The notes: generated by a model not told the origin, from the sequence alone. Shown: positions 14,448-23,300, counted from the first letter of the stretch. The stretch: DNA of 64,000 nt from Bacillota bacterium (GCA_023444095.1 JAEZRP010000010.1:55051-119050), one strand, 5' to 3'. Made by a program: numbers and translations.

Positions 14448-16970
14448 ATGAGGCTTGCGAGAAAACGGGACCCGAATGCGGACGGGCCGCGCTTTGCCGC
14501 GCTTGCGGTCGTCTGGATCACGATCGTCGTGACCGCGATTGGACTCTACCTTTCTGCGGGGTGGCACAGACATTCCGCCGTCATGCAGCGGGAGGCGACC
14601 GTGCTCGCGAAATCCCTCGAGACGCTAATCTACCCGGAGCATGTCTCGATCCTCGAGGGAACGAGCGCAGACGTCGAAAGGCGCCGCTATGAGCTCGTGA
14701 AATCGAGCCTTGTCCGCCTTGCGACGGCAAAAAACGACATTGAGTACGCCTATCTCGTGACCGCACGGGACGGAAAGGTCATCTATCTGGCAGATTCCCT
14801 GAGCGCGTCCGACCCCGCGTCGGCGCTTCCGGGCGATCCGTATCCGGAAGCGACGGAGGCCTTCGGGACCGCACTTGAAGAAGGAAAAAACGCGTTTATT
14901 CCGGAGATGAGGGATGCACGCGGCAGGTGGGCATGCGCGCTCGTACCCGTCCATGACATCGTGACGGGCGAACCCGTCGCTCTTTTCGGAATCGATTTCG
15001 ACGCGCGGCTCTGGAACGAGCGGCTGATCATGCGCATGCGGCCGGATTTCGTCGTTTCCCTGAGCCTTGTTTTCCTTTCCTTCGCGCTCGTCGGCATCTA
15101 CATCGCGCACGAGCGGCTCAAAATCAAAAACGAGGAGACCGCGGCGAACGAAGCGCTGCTCCAGAGCGTGTTCGACCAGGCACCCATCGGCATCGCCATT
15201 TCCTCGAGGACGCACGTCGTCAACCGCGACTACGCGGGCGGCTCGCGTACGAACCGTGCGTTCGCAAAAATCATCGGCCGGAGCGCGGACGAGCTTGCCT
15301 CGCTCGAGTGGGCAAAAATTTCCGTGCCGGACAAGAGCGTCAAGGATCAATTCGACTGCTTCATGGCGGGTGAGACGGCGGAGTTCGTAGGGGAGAAAGA
15401 TTGCATCCTCCCGAACGGGCGGTATGCCCGCCTCAATCTCAAGCTCTCGCGCCTCGTGGGCGCGTCTTTCGAGGGCGCCTTTCTGGCCCTCGTCGAGGAT
15501 ATCACGCAGCGGCACACCGTCGAGCAGGCGCTGCGCGAGTCCGAGCGCAGCAAGGCCGTGCTCCTCTCTCACCTGCCGGGCATGGCGTATCGCTGCCGCT
15601 ACGACCGCGACTGGACGATGGATTTCGTCTCGGAGGCCTGCGCTGAGGTCACGGGTTATCGGCCGGACGAGCTGATCGAAAACCGCGTGCTTTCCTACAA
15701 CGACGTGATCGCGCCCGAATACCGCGAAACCCTGTGGAACGAGTGGAATCGGGCCGCGGAGCGGGACGCGAACTTCCGCTATGAGTATGAAATCGTATCC
15801 AAGTCCGGCGAGCGCCGCTGGGTACTTGAGATCGGACAGGCCGTCCGGAACGCGTCCGGCGAGATCGTCGCGCTCGAGGGCCTTGTCATTGACATCACCG
15901 ACCGGATCAGGCGCGAACGTGAAATCGCTTACCTCAGCGAGCACGACCATCTGACCGGGCTCTACGACAGGCGCCACATTCTCGAGGCGGCTGCGCGGCT
16001 GGACGCACGGGGGGTACTCCCCGTCGCGGTCGCGGTATGCGACATCAGCAGCGTGCGCATGGTCAACTTTGCCTTCGGAAACGACGAGGGCGACCGGCTC
16101 ATCACGGATGTCGGCAGAATCATCCTGTCCTGCGGACGGGAGGACGATATGATCGGCAGGACGGGCGGCGACGAATTCACGCTCCTTCTCCCCGGTGTGA
16201 CCCTCGAGGAGGCCGGGAAAGTCGCGAGGCGGATCGAAAGGGCTGTCGAGGGGTACAACCGCACGAAAAACCGCCATCCCTACGAGGTGAGCCTCTCCAT
16301 CGGCTTTGACGCGAAGGAATCGGCGGACGTCAGGATCGAACAGGTCATCAAAGCGGCGTGCGAATCCCTCATGCACGCGAAGCTCCTCAACCTGAAAAGT
16401 TCGCACTCGGCGCTCCTCACCTCCATCATGGCTGCGCTCTACGCGCGCAACCAGGAGACAGAAGAGCACGGCCAGCGACTCGCGCGCTATGCGCGGATGA
16501 CCAGCGAGGCGCTGGGCCTTCCGTCCAAGGTTCTTGACGAGATACGGCTTCTTTCCATGCTCCACGACATCGGGAAGATCGGCATCGACGACCGGGTGCT
16601 CATGAAGCCGGCGGCGCTCACGTCGGAGGAACGCGAGGAAATGAAGAAACACTGCGAGATCGGCCATCGCATCGCGCTCACCTCGCCGGAGCTTTCGCAC
16701 ATCGCGGATTACATCCTCTATCACCACGAAAAGTGGGACGGGACGGGCTATCCGGCAGGGTTGGCGGGCGAGGCGATCCCGCTCCCATCTCGCATCCTTG
16801 CGGTATGCGATGCGTATGACGCGATGACGGAAGACCGCGTGTACCGCCGCGCCATGTCAAAAAAGGACGCGCTTGAGGAGATCGCGCGCTGTTCGGGCAC
16901 ACAGTTCGACCCGATGATCGCGCGCCTGTTTATCGCACGGATGGAAGCGCAGGGGGAGGCGGGCGCATGA
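14448..16970 (+). CDS. Membrane sensor with PAS, GGDEF and HD-GYP domains
   Basis: An 840-residue signalling protein. A first membrane helix (about 17-37) and a second (about 202-221) flank an external sensor region of about 165 residues. Two PAS-like domains follow (about 230-355 and 365-490). The GGDEF domain (about 495-625) keeps the signature TGGDEF (Asp575, Glu576) and the substrate residues Asn540 and Asp549, although the DxD/N region reads DISSVR, which is unusual. The HD-GYP domain (about 660-840) keeps LHDIGK (His706, Asp707), YHHEKWDGTGYP and CDAYDAMT. It could both make and degrade cyclic di-GMP. It overlaps the next gene by 4 bases. Confidence 0.93.
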   Translation: MRLARKRDPNADGPRFAALAVVWITIVVTAIGLYLSAGWHRHSAVMQREATVLAKSLETLIYPEHVSILEGTSADVERRRYELVKSSLVRLATAKNDIEYAYLVTARDGKVIYLADSLSASDPASALPGDPYPEATEAFGTALEEGKNAFIPEMRDARGRWACALVPVHDIVTGEPVALFGIDFDARLWNERLIMRMRPDFVVSLSLVFLSFALVGIYIAHERLKIKNEETAANEALLQSVFDQAPIGIAISSRTHVVNRDYAGGSRTNRAFAKIIGRSADELASLEWAKISVPDKSVKDQFDCFMAGETAEFVGEKDCILPNGRYARLNLKLSRLVGASFEGAFLALVEDITQRHTVEQALRESERSKAVLLSHLPGMAYRCRYDRDWTMDFVSEACAEVTGYRPDELIENRVLSYNDVIAPEYRETLWNEWNRAAERDANFRYEYEIVSKSGERRWVLEIGQAVRNASGEIVALEGLVIDITDRIRREREIAYLSEHDHLTGLYDRRHILEAAARLDARGVLPVAVAVCDISSVRMVNFAFGNDEGDRLITDVGRIILSCGREDDMIGRTGGDEFTLLLPGVTLEEAGKVARRIERAVEGYNRTKNRHPYEVSLSIGFDAKESADVRIEQVIKAACESLMHAKLLNLKSSHSALLTSIMAALYARNQETEEHGQRLARYARMTSEALGLPSKVLDEIRLLSMLHDIGKIGIDDRVLMKPAALTSEEREEMKKHCEIGHRIALTSPELSHIADYILYHHEKWDGTGYPAGLAGEAIPLPSRILAVCDAYDAMTEDRVYRRAMSKKDALEEIARCSGTQFDPMIARLFIARMEAQGEAGA

Positions 16971-19441
16971 GGCGGTGTTTCTTCCTTGGCACCATCCTAC
17001 TGGCGCTGACGACCGCGGGCGCGAAGGCGGAGGTCGGCCCCGGACGCGAGGGGATCGAGCTCGCGGGCTTCTGGCTCGGCGGCGCCGCGCTTCTGCTCCT
17101 CTCCCGGACGCTCGCGCAAGCGCTTCGAAAGCGGCGGCAGCTCGCGGAAAAGAACCGCGAGATCGAGGATGCGAATCGGAGGCTCCGGGCGTTCATCGAG
17201 GCGCAGGGCGACCTCGCATACCTCAAGGACGAGAAGTTCAGGTACGTATACGCCAACAGCGCGGCCGGGCGCTTTCATGACACGGAACCTGAAAAGCTGA
17301 TCGGAAAGGACGATTACGCGATCTCCGAGGCGGATTTTGCCGACGCGCGCAGGCGCGCGGACCTCGACGCCCTCGCGGCGGGCGCACCCACGCAATCGAG
17401 CCTGGCGCACAGGGACCGCCTCTACCACGTAACCAAGTTCCCCGTGCCGCTCTCGGGCGGGAAGACGGGCGTCGGCACCTATGCGCGGGACGTGACCGAG
17501 GAGGCGCGCGCCCAGCGGCGCGCACGGATGGAGAGCCGCCGGCTTCAGATCCTCTCGTCGATTGTGACGCGTGCGTTTCGCGACGTGCGGGAGCAGCTTG
17601 CTTTCGTGCTCGAGGATGCCGTGAGCCTCACGGGAAGCAAGTACGGCTATGCATTTCTCTACGACGAAGAGACGCAAACGCTCACGGAGATCACATTATC
17701 GGAGGGCATCCGGAAGGATAGCGCGCTCACGCTCCCCACGGACGCACTTTGCCTCGAAAATGCGGGGATTTGGGGAGAAGTCGTCCGGACGCGCCGACCG
17801 GTCATTCTGAACGACTGCGCCGCGCCGCGTCCGCTCAAGCGGGGCCTTCCCCCAGGACATGCGGAGATCCGACGCTTCCTCTCGGTCCCGGTTCTCATCG
17901 ACGGGAAGATCGTTGCGGCGGTGGGCCTCGCGAACAGGGACGAGGAATACGAGGACGCCGACGCCTATGAGCTGACGCTTTTCATGACGGGCGTGTGGAA
18001 CGACATCAGAAGGCGCGAGGCGCTTTCGCGGCTGAACTTCGAGCGCGCGCGGCACCTGCAGACACTGGTGTCCATCGGTGACGGCGTCATGGTGGCGGAT
18101 ACGGAGGGCAAAATCGAGATGCTCAACCGGGCCGCCGAGGAAATGACCGGCTGGAAGACCTCGGAGGCCGTCGGGAAGCGCTACCTGGATGTATTCGACG
18201 TGCGGTTCACGGGAATCGTGCACATTGACCCCATCGCGGAGGCGCTCCGGACGGGCGCGGTCGCAACGATGGGCGAGGGCACCGTGCTCATCGCGCGGGA
18301 CGGGACGGAGCGCGTGCTCGAAGACAGCGCCGCGCCCATCCGCGACGAGACGGGCGCGGTCGCGGGCGTCGTGCTGGTGTTCCGCGACGTAACGCAGAAA
18401 AAGGAACAGCTGGAGAAAATCACGTACCTGAGCTTCCACGACGCGCTGACGGGCCTTCATAACAGGCGGTATCTGACCGACGCGTTCGCGCGGCTCGAGG
18501 CGGACGAGGGGAATCTGCCGCTCGCGGTCGTGATGGGAGATTTGAACGGCCTGAAGCTCACGAACGACATCTTCGGCCACGCGGCGGGCGACCTTCTGCT
18601 CGAAAAGGTCGCGGATGTCCTCAGGGATACGGCGCGCCCGCAGGATGTGATCGGCCGCTGGGGTGGGGACGAATTTCTGGCGCTGCTCCCGCGGACGGAC
18701 CGCGCGGGCGCGGCGGCTTTCACCGCCCGCGTCAAGGATGCCTTCGCGCGCGAACATGTCAAGGCGATCAAGGGATCGATCTCGATGGGCTGCGCCTGCA
18801 AGGAAAGTCCCGAGGAGAACGCGCAGGTTGTGTTCTCCATGGCTGAGGATTCCATGTACAACGCGAAGACATTCGAGCGAGACGAGGCGTACCGCTCGAC
18901 CGTCGGGGAACTCATCCGCTCCCTCCACCGGATGTACGCGCGGGAGGCGACGCATTCCGACGCCGTGCGCGCGCTCTCGGTCAGGATCGCGCGGGCGCTG
19001 GCTCTGCCGCCCGAGGAGATCCGCAAGATCGGCGAAGCGGGCTACCTCCACGACATCGGGAAGATCGTGCTGGACGCAGGCACGCTCGACGAGAGCCGCC
19101 CGCTCACGGACGTCGAATGGAACGAGATTCGCCGCCATCCCATCGTCGGTTACCGCATCCTGAACGCCTTTGACGATACCATGGACATCGCCGAGCCGGT
19201 GCTCGCCCACCACGAGCATTGGAACGGACAGGGCTACCCACGCGGGCTCAAGGGCGACCAGATCCCGCTCATCGCACGGATCGTCTCCGTGGCCGAGGCC
19301 TGCGACCGCATGACGCGCCGCGCCGAAGGCGCGCAAGCAACCGACCCTGACGAGATCGTCCGCGAGCTCCGGGCAAACGCGGGCGCGCAGTTCGATCCGC
19401 TGGTCGTGGAGGCGCTCGCGCGGGTGCTCGAAGAGGCGTGA
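16967..19441 (+). CDS. PAS-GAF-PAS-GGDEF-HD-GYP signalling protein
   Basis: An 824-residue protein, partner of the preceding gene and translationally coupled to it (ATGA overlap). The N-terminus has a signal-like helix (3-20) and a second hydrophobic segment (about 30-47). A PAS domain covers about 70-180, a GAF-like domain about 195-350, a second PAS about 360-475, then GGDEF (about 480-610; WGGDEF at 565-570 and the canonical DLNGLKLTNDIFGH) and HD-GYP (about 640-824; YLHDIGK with His695/Asp696, AHHEHWNGQGYP). All diguanylate cyclase residues are canonical. In the HD-GYP domain the later segment reads SVAEACDRMT in place of CDAYDAMT, so its activity is less certain. Confidence 0.92.
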   Translation: MRRCFFLGTILLALTTAGAKAEVGPGREGIELAGFWLGGAALLLLSRTLAQALRKRRQLAEKNREIEDANRRLRAFIEAQGDLAYLKDEKFRYVYANSAAGRFHDTEPEKLIGKDDYAISEADFADARRRADLDALAAGAPTQSSLAHRDRLYHVTKFPVPLSGGKTGVGTYARDVTEEARAQRRARMESRRLQILSSIVTRAFRDVREQLAFVLEDAVSLTGSKYGYAFLYDEETQTLTEITLSEGIRKDSALTLPTDALCLENAGIWGEVVRTRRPVILNDCAAPRPLKRGLPPGHAEIRRFLSVPVLIDGKIVAAVGLANRDEEYEDADAYELTLFMTGVWNDIRRREALSRLNFERARHLQTLVSIGDGVMVADTEGKIEMLNRAAEEMTGWKTSEAVGKRYLDVFDVRFTGIVHIDPIAEALRTGAVATMGEGTVLIARDGTERVLEDSAAPIRDETGAVAGVVLVFRDVTQKKEQLEKITYLSFHDALTGLHNRRYLTDAFARLEADEGNLPLAVVMGDLNGLKLTNDIFGHAAGDLLLEKVADVLRDTARPQDVIGRWGGDEFLALLPRTDRAGAAAFTARVKDAFAREHVKAIKGSISMGCACKESPEENAQVVFSMAEDSMYNAKTFERDEAYRSTVGELIRSLHRMYAREATHSDAVRALSVRIARALALPPEEIRKIGEAGYLHDIGKIVLDAGTLDESRPLTDVEWNEIRRHPIVGYRILNAFDDTMDIAEPVLAHHEHWNGQGYPRGLKGDQIPLIARIVSVAEACDRMTRRAEGAQATDPDEIVRELRANAGAQFDPLVVEALARVLEEA

Positions 19442-19462
19442 GGCGGCGGGATGAGGCACAAG

Positions 19463-19495
19463 GAGAACGCCGAGGGCGCTGCCCTCGGCGTTCTC
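19463..19495. repeat. Long hairpin between convergent genes (half copy of dispersed repeat)
   Basis: GAGAACGCCGAGGGC and its complement form a stem of about 15 bp around a 3-base loop, between the stop codons at 19441 (plus) and 19518 (minus). The sequence resembles the outer hairpin of the dispersed repeats at 49, 55, 58 and 63 kb (GGCGTTC next to GAGGGC/GCCCTC). It could end transcription from both sides, but no long U-run follows. Confidence 0.6.
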
Positions 19496-19517
19496 CCCTC
19501 CTTCGGCGTTCTCTTCG

Positions 19518-20504
19518 TCACCCCATCCCCAGCGCCTTCTGCGCGAGGAGGGACGCGGCGGCGAGAACGGCCCAGCAGCCGAGCCCGAGAACCATGGGCC
19601 GCCAGCCGTTTTTGAGCAGTTTTACGAGGTTGGTGTTGAGGCCGATGGCGGCCATGGCCATGACGATCATGAACTTGCCGACGGCGGCGAGCGCCTTCAG
19701 GATGTCCGGCGTGACGGGCACAAATGTCCCAAGGACGGAGGCGGCGAGAAAGCCCAGAACGAACCAGGGGAAAATTTTCGCGAAGGAATAGTGGGTCTCC
19801 CGGGCACGCTTTTTCGAGGTATAGAGGGCAAGTACAAGCGTGATGGGCACGATCATGAGCGTGCGGGTAAGCTTCACGATCACGGCGAGTTCGCCCGCGC
19901 CGACGGAATATGTATAGCCGGCGGCGACCACGGACGAGGTGTCGTTGATCGCCGTGCCCGCCCAAAGCCCGAAACCCGCGTCGGTCATGCCCATCGCATG
20001 ACCCAGGAAGGGGAACAGGAACGCCGCGATGATGTTAAAAAGGAAGATCGTAGAGATTGACTGCGCAACCTCGTCGTCCCGCGCGCCGATAACGGGCGCG
20101 GTGGCCGCGATGGCGGAGCCTCCGCAGATGGCGGTGCCCACGCCGATCAGAACGTTCGCGTTCTTGTCCACGCGAAGCGCCCGGCCCAGGAGGTACGCCG
20201 CGAGAAACGTGGCGGCAAGCGTGAACGCCATCAAAAGGAGCGTCTCCCCGCCCGTCTTCGCCACATCGTACAGATTCATGTCGAAGCCGATCAGCACGAT
20301 CGCGTACTGGAGAATTTTTTTCGACGTGTACGAGATGCCGGGATCGAGTGCCTTGGGCCGCTTCCAGAACGCGAGCAGCATGCCGAACAATATGCCGAGC
20401 ACGGGACTTCCGATGACGGGAACGCGCTTTCCGATGAAGTATGCCGGAACCGCGACGAGCGCCGCGAGCAGAATGCCCGGCAGCTTCTCCTTTGCCTTTT
20501 GCAT
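19518..20504 (-). CDS. YeiH family membrane protein (putative sulfate/anion exporter)
   Basis: A 328-residue polytopic protein (about 10 helices) of the YeiH / UPF0324 family. Recognisable stretches are VIGSPVLGILFGMLLAF, IGVGTAICGGSAIAATAPV and WAGTAINDTSSVVAAG. The family is usually called a putative sulfate exporter without firm substrate proof. The start is the ATG at 20504 with GAGGAGTG upstream. An ORF extension to 20546 would cover the promoter. It is divergent from a LysR regulator, a pairing common for this family, and their promoters overlap. Confidence 0.88.
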   Translation of the reverse strand: MQKAKEKLPGILLAALVAVPAYFIGKRVPVIGSPVLGILFGMLLAFWKRPKALDPGISYTSKKILQYAIVLIGFDMNLYDVAKTGGETLLLMAFTLAATFLAAYLLGRALRVDKNANVLIGVGTAICGGSAIAATAPVIGARDDEVAQSISTIFLFNIIAAFLFPFLGHAMGMTDAGFGLWAGTAINDTSSVVAAGYTYSVGAGELAVIVKLTRTLMIVPITLVLALYTSKKRARETHYSFAKIFPWFVLGFLAASVLGTFVPVTPDILKALAAVGKFMIVMAMAAIGLNTNLVKLLKNGWRPMVLGLGCWAVLAAASLLAQKALGMG

Positions 20505-20524
20505 GAAATCACTCCTCGCGAAAG

Positions 20525-20590
20525 AGTATACCCCTTGACAATCCATAAGTAAAATATTATTATCAGATATATATAATAAGTATTTTCTTA
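20525..20590. promoter_or_regulatory. Divergent promoters and AT-rich inverted repeat between yeiH-like gene and lysR
   Basis: Plus strand, toward lysR: TTGACA (20535-20540), 17-base spacer, TATTAT (20558-20563). Minus strand, toward the transporter: TTTACT (20553-20548), 17-base spacer, TATACT (20530-20525). An imperfect AT-rich inverted repeat (AAAATATTATTAT ... ATAATAAGTATTTT, about 20551-20587) overlaps the lysR -10 region and continues downstream. This is where a LysR-type protein would bind to repress itself and control the divergent gene. Confidence 0.65.
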
Positions 20591-20599
20591 TGATCGGGG

Positions 20600-21490
20600 A
20601 TGGAGCGCGTGACGCTCAGGCACTACGCGGTATTTGTTGCGGTATGCGACCGGATGAACATGACGGCTGCTGCGGAGAAGCTTTTCATGTCGCAGTCTGC
20701 GGTGAGCCAGGCGGTGGCCGAGCTGGAGGCGCATTACGGCGTCAGGCTCTTCGAGCGACTGTCGCGCAAGCTCTACCTCACGCAACCGGGAGAAAAGCTG
20801 CTCGGCTACGCGCGACACATCATCCGCATGAACACGGAGGCCGAAGCCGAGATGCGAAGCCTCCTGCGCACGGGCGCGATCCGAATCGGCGCAAGCGTCA
20901 CGATCGGCGCGTGCCTTCTGCCCGGGCTGATCGCCGCGTTCTCGGAAAAGCGCCCCGGCCTCGCGATCGAGGTGACGGAGAACAACACCGAGGCCATCGA
21001 GCAGATGATCGTGGATGACCGGCTCGATCTGGGACTCGTGGAGGGCGACGTGACGCTGCGCGACATCGTGACGCGGGCGCTTGCGGAGGACGAGCTGGCG
21101 CTCATCTGCGCGAGGACGCACCCCTTCGCCGCGCGCGGACAGGTGGCGCCCGAAGCGCTCGCGGGCGAGAGCTTCATCTTGCGCGAGGTCGGCAGCGGTA
21201 CGCGCCGCACGTTTGAGAACGCTATGGCCGCGGCGGGCGTTCCGTGGCGGGCGACATGGACGTGCAACAACGCGGATGCGATCAAGGCAGCCGTCGCGGC
21301 AGGGCTCGGCGTGTCCCTGATTTCGCGCCGCGCGGTGGAGCGTGAGCTTTCGGACGGCTCGCTTTGCGCCGTCGACGTCGAGGGCCTGCGCTTTCTGCGC
21401 AGCTTCAAGCTCATCTATCACAAGAATAAGTACCTGACGGACGTCATGCGCGCGTTCGTCGACTTCGCGTTCGCGCGTGCGGGAAGTTAA
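20600..21490 (+). CDS. LysR-family transcriptional regulator
   Basis: A 296-residue regulator. The N-terminal winged helix-turn-helix spans about residues 1-60 (AAAEKLFMSQSAVSQAVAELE), followed by the linker helix and a C-terminal periplasmic-binding-like effector domain (about 90-290). Given the divergent yeiH-like gene, it probably controls that transporter, as YeiE/YwfK/CysL-type regulators do for sulfur-linked genes. That substrate link is inference. The ATG at 20600 has only GGGG upstream. A GTG at 20609 is an alternative start. Confidence 0.9.
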   Translation: MERVTLRHYAVFVAVCDRMNMTAAAEKLFMSQSAVSQAVAELEAHYGVRLFERLSRKLYLTQPGEKLLGYARHIIRMNTEAEAEMRSLLRTGAIRIGASVTIGACLLPGLIAAFSEKRPGLAIEVTENNTEAIEQMIVDDRLDLGLVEGDVTLRDIVTRALAEDELALICARTHPFAARGQVAPEALAGESFILREVGSGTRRTFENAMAAAGVPWRATWTCNNADAIKAAVAAGLGVSLISRRAVERELSDGSLCAVDVEGLRFLRSFKLIYHKNKYLTDVMRAFVDFAFARAGS

Positions 21491-21512
21491 TCCTGGTACC
21501 GCTTTTTTTTAG
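21480..21512 (+). terminator. Weak terminator-like sequence at the lysR stop
   Basis: A run of eight T (21503-21510) follows a short GCGG...CCGC pairing that overlaps the lysR stop codon. The stem is short, so this is only a candidate. Confidence 0.35.
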
Positions 21513-21610
21513 ATTGAGATACACATATTCATTTCCCCCTTGCATATGAATAACCATCGTTACATTTCAATCATTTAGACAACCCTGCGTAACCCGAGCG
21601 AGATGGGGGG

Positions 21611-21870
21611 TTGTATTTTGTGTACCGAAATCGCGTTCGGAGATCGTCGGCGGGTGGGACGCCGCGGCAATCGGCGGAGATGCGGCGCGCTCGTTTCTAT
21701 CGTTCAACGATTGGGGCGCTGCTCTGGCAGATTCTGCGGGCTGGCGCAGCGAGCGTGCGCTTGCGGGCGCACTTGTGGACGCATACGGTGTCGACCGGGC
21801 GCGCGCGGCGGCGGACGCGGAGACGTTCGCCTCGCAACTCGTCGCTCGCGGGATCGCCGAAATAGCATAA
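21611..21870 (+). pseudogene. PqqD-like small protein, apparently frameshifted
   Basis: The frame ending at TAA 21868-21870 encodes a PqqD-fold C-terminus (SFLSFNDWGAALADSAG, then LAGALVDAYGVDRARAAADA and a final FASQLVARGI). It has no start codon back to the stop at 21547. A TTG start at 21611 behind GGGGGG gives a family-like N-terminus in another frame (YFVYRNRV). Joining the frames near 21635-21645 restores a protein of about 86 residues, so one base seems to be missing there. This may be true decay or a sequence error. PqqD-like proteins bind leader peptides of ribosomally made, modified peptides or act beside HPr-kinase-like partners. Confidence 0.55.
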
Positions 21871-21904
21871 AAAGCGGTAAGGATGAGAAGGCCTTGCAGG
21901 AAGA

Positions 21905-22064
21905 GTGTATCGAAAAGAAACCTACGGCACGCCGAGCGTCGAAGTCCACGCGGTGGTTCAGGACATCATCCTATGCGCGGGCGACACGGTCCCGGACGAT
22001 CAATGGCCCCCGCCCACTCACAACGGACACGGCAGCGGACATCATCAACCAGGCGGAAAAAGGC
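21905..22064 (+). other. Candidate short peptide gene between PqqD-like and kinase-like genes
   Basis: A GTG at 21905 preceded by AGGAAGA opens a frame reading MYRKETYGTPSVEVHAVVQD then IILCAGDTVPDDQWPPPTHN. The pattern K-x-Y-x-x-P-S/L-x-V followed by a polar, Asp/Pro/Gly-rich tail is common in short peptides encoded near PqqD-like genes. The frame has no stop before the next gene: it stays open in this frame to 23266. The gene is therefore unproven, or also frameshifted. Treat as a hint, not a call. Confidence 0.3.
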
Positions 22065-22790
22065 ATGACAATGCGCGTCAGGATGGCGGACGTGAACATC
22101 CGCCTCGGTTTCCGACATCCGGAGTTGAAGCGCCTCTTCTCGGCATACCGGGGCGGGCGGGGTGCGTGCGAGGTGGCCGTCCGGGCGGCGGATCCTTTGC
22201 TGGCGGATATCGTCCGGCGCGCCGAGACGGCTCCCTCCCAGCGGCAGGCGGAGTTTCTGGCGCTTTTGGAGGCGGTGAGCGAACGGCTCCCCCTCTTTGG
22301 CGGGATCCTAATCCACGCGGCCTGCCTCGCCGTGGACGGGCGCGCATACCTCTTCCTCGCGCCGAGCGGCACGGGCAAGACCACGCACATGCGGCTGTGG
22401 ATGGACGCCCTCGGCAGCCGCGCGACGGTCGTCAACGGGGACAAGCCCTTTCTGCGCCTGCGCGCGGACGGCGCGTACGCGTACGGAAACCCGTGGGCCG
22501 GAAAGGAGGACTGGCACGCGAACGTGCGCGCGCGCCTCGGGGCGCTGGTCTTCATCGAGCGCGCGCGCACGGACGCGCTCGTATCCCTCTCCCCCGCGCA
22601 GGCGCTCCCCTTCCTCGTCCGGCAGGTCTACATGCCGCGCGCGGAGGCCGCCCTCGACCGGACGCTCTCAATCATCGACGAAATCGCCTGCCGGACGCCC
22701 GCTTACCTCATGCGCTGCACCATGGAAAGGTCGGCCGCGCGCGTCGCCATCGCGGGCATCCTGCGGCCCGAACGGGAGGCGGTGAATTGA
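22065..22790 (+). CDS. HPr kinase/PEPCK-like P-loop protein of a PqqD cassette
   Basis: A protein of about 241 residues with a central Walker A, APSGTGKTTH (Lys105), preceded by HAACLAVDGRAYLFLAP and followed by NGDKPFLRL and YGNPWAGKEDW. This arrangement is typical of HPr-serine-kinase-like or PEP-carboxykinase-fold proteins that accompany PqqD-like proteins and an S24/S26 peptidase. Substrate unknown. Start may be ATG 22065 or 22071 (AAAGG upstream). Its TGA overlaps the TTG start of the next gene, so the two are coupled. Confidence 0.7.
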   Translation: MTMRVRMADVNIRLGFRHPELKRLFSAYRGGRGACEVAVRAADPLLADIVRRAETAPSQRQAEFLALLEAVSERLPLFGGILIHAACLAVDGRAYLFLAPSGTGKTTHMRLWMDALGSRATVVNGDKPFLRLRADGAYAYGNPWAGKEDWHANVRARLGALVFIERARTDALVSLSPAQALPFLVRQVYMPRAEAALDRTLSIIDEIACRTPAYLMRCTMERSAARVAIAGILRPEREAVN

Positions 22791-23266
22791 GCGGCAGGAA
22801 GGTCCCCGCGCTCGCGGCGCTGTTCCCCGCGATCCGGGATGCCATGGAAATCGCGGGCTCTTTCGAATTTACGGCGACGGGCGCGAGCATGGAGCCGTTT
22901 TTAATGGGCGGACGCGACCGGGTCGCGCTCGTCCCGGCGGACGCGCGGCCCGTCCGGCGAGGGGACATTCTTCTTTTTCAGCGCGATTCCGGCGCGTTCG
23001 TCCTTCACCGCGTGCGCGACGTCGGCCCGGACGGAAGCATGCGGATCGTCGGCGACGCGCAGTATGCGTGCGAATCTGTCCGTCGCGATCAGATCCGCGC
23101 GATCGTCAAAAGCTGCGTCCGGGATGGGCGGCGGATCGACTGCGAGCGCGGTTCCATCCGCGCGCTCATGACGGCGCGCATGCTCGCCCGTACGCGCTTC
23201 CCGCGCGCGGCTCGCCTCTTCCATCGCGCTTGCCGGTTTGCCCGGCGGGCGATATCCCCACAATAA
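22787..23266 (+). CDS. S24/S26-type signal peptidase-like protein (Ser-His type)
   Basis: A 159-residue protein with the signal-peptidase/LexA fold core: TGASMEPFLMGGRDRVALV, then RRGDILLFQRDSGAFVLHRV. Ser34 and His74 would form a dyad of the SipW/ER type, with His instead of Lys. There is no obvious N-terminal membrane anchor, unlike true leader peptidases, so it may act on a dedicated substrate in the cytoplasm or as part of a complex. Start is TTG 22787 with GGGAGG upstream, overlapping the kinase-like stop. Last gene of the cassette, followed by a terminator. Confidence 0.75.
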   Translation: MSGRKVPALAALFPAIRDAMEIAGSFEFTATGASMEPFLMGGRDRVALVPADARPVRRGDILLFQRDSGAFVLHRVRDVGPDGSMRIVGDAQYACESVRRDQIRAIVKSCVRDGRRIDCERGSIRALMTARMLARTRFPRAARLFHRACRFARRAISPQ

Positions 23267-23268
23267 CG

Positions 23269-23300
23269 CGGCGCGGGAGTTGACCCGCGCCGTGGTTTTT
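23269..23300 (+). terminator. Rho-independent terminator after the peptidase-like gene
   Basis: Perfect 9-bp stem CGGCGCGGG / CCCGCGCCG around a 6-base loop (23269-23292), followed by TGGTTTTTG. It begins 2 bases after the TAA of the peptidase-like gene. Confidence 0.85.

Noticed and set aside
13602..14573. 323-residue minus-strand ORF
   Set aside because: Most of it is antisense to the amidase gene and to the start of the GGDEF gene. Only its last 64 codons, which have their own RBS, look real.
21905..23266. 453-codon open frame in the PqqD cassette
   Set aside because: Its middle 240 codons are an arginine/proline/glycine-rich shadow of the kinase-like gene. Only its ends correspond to plausible proteins, and the peptidase-like part has its own TTG start and RBS.
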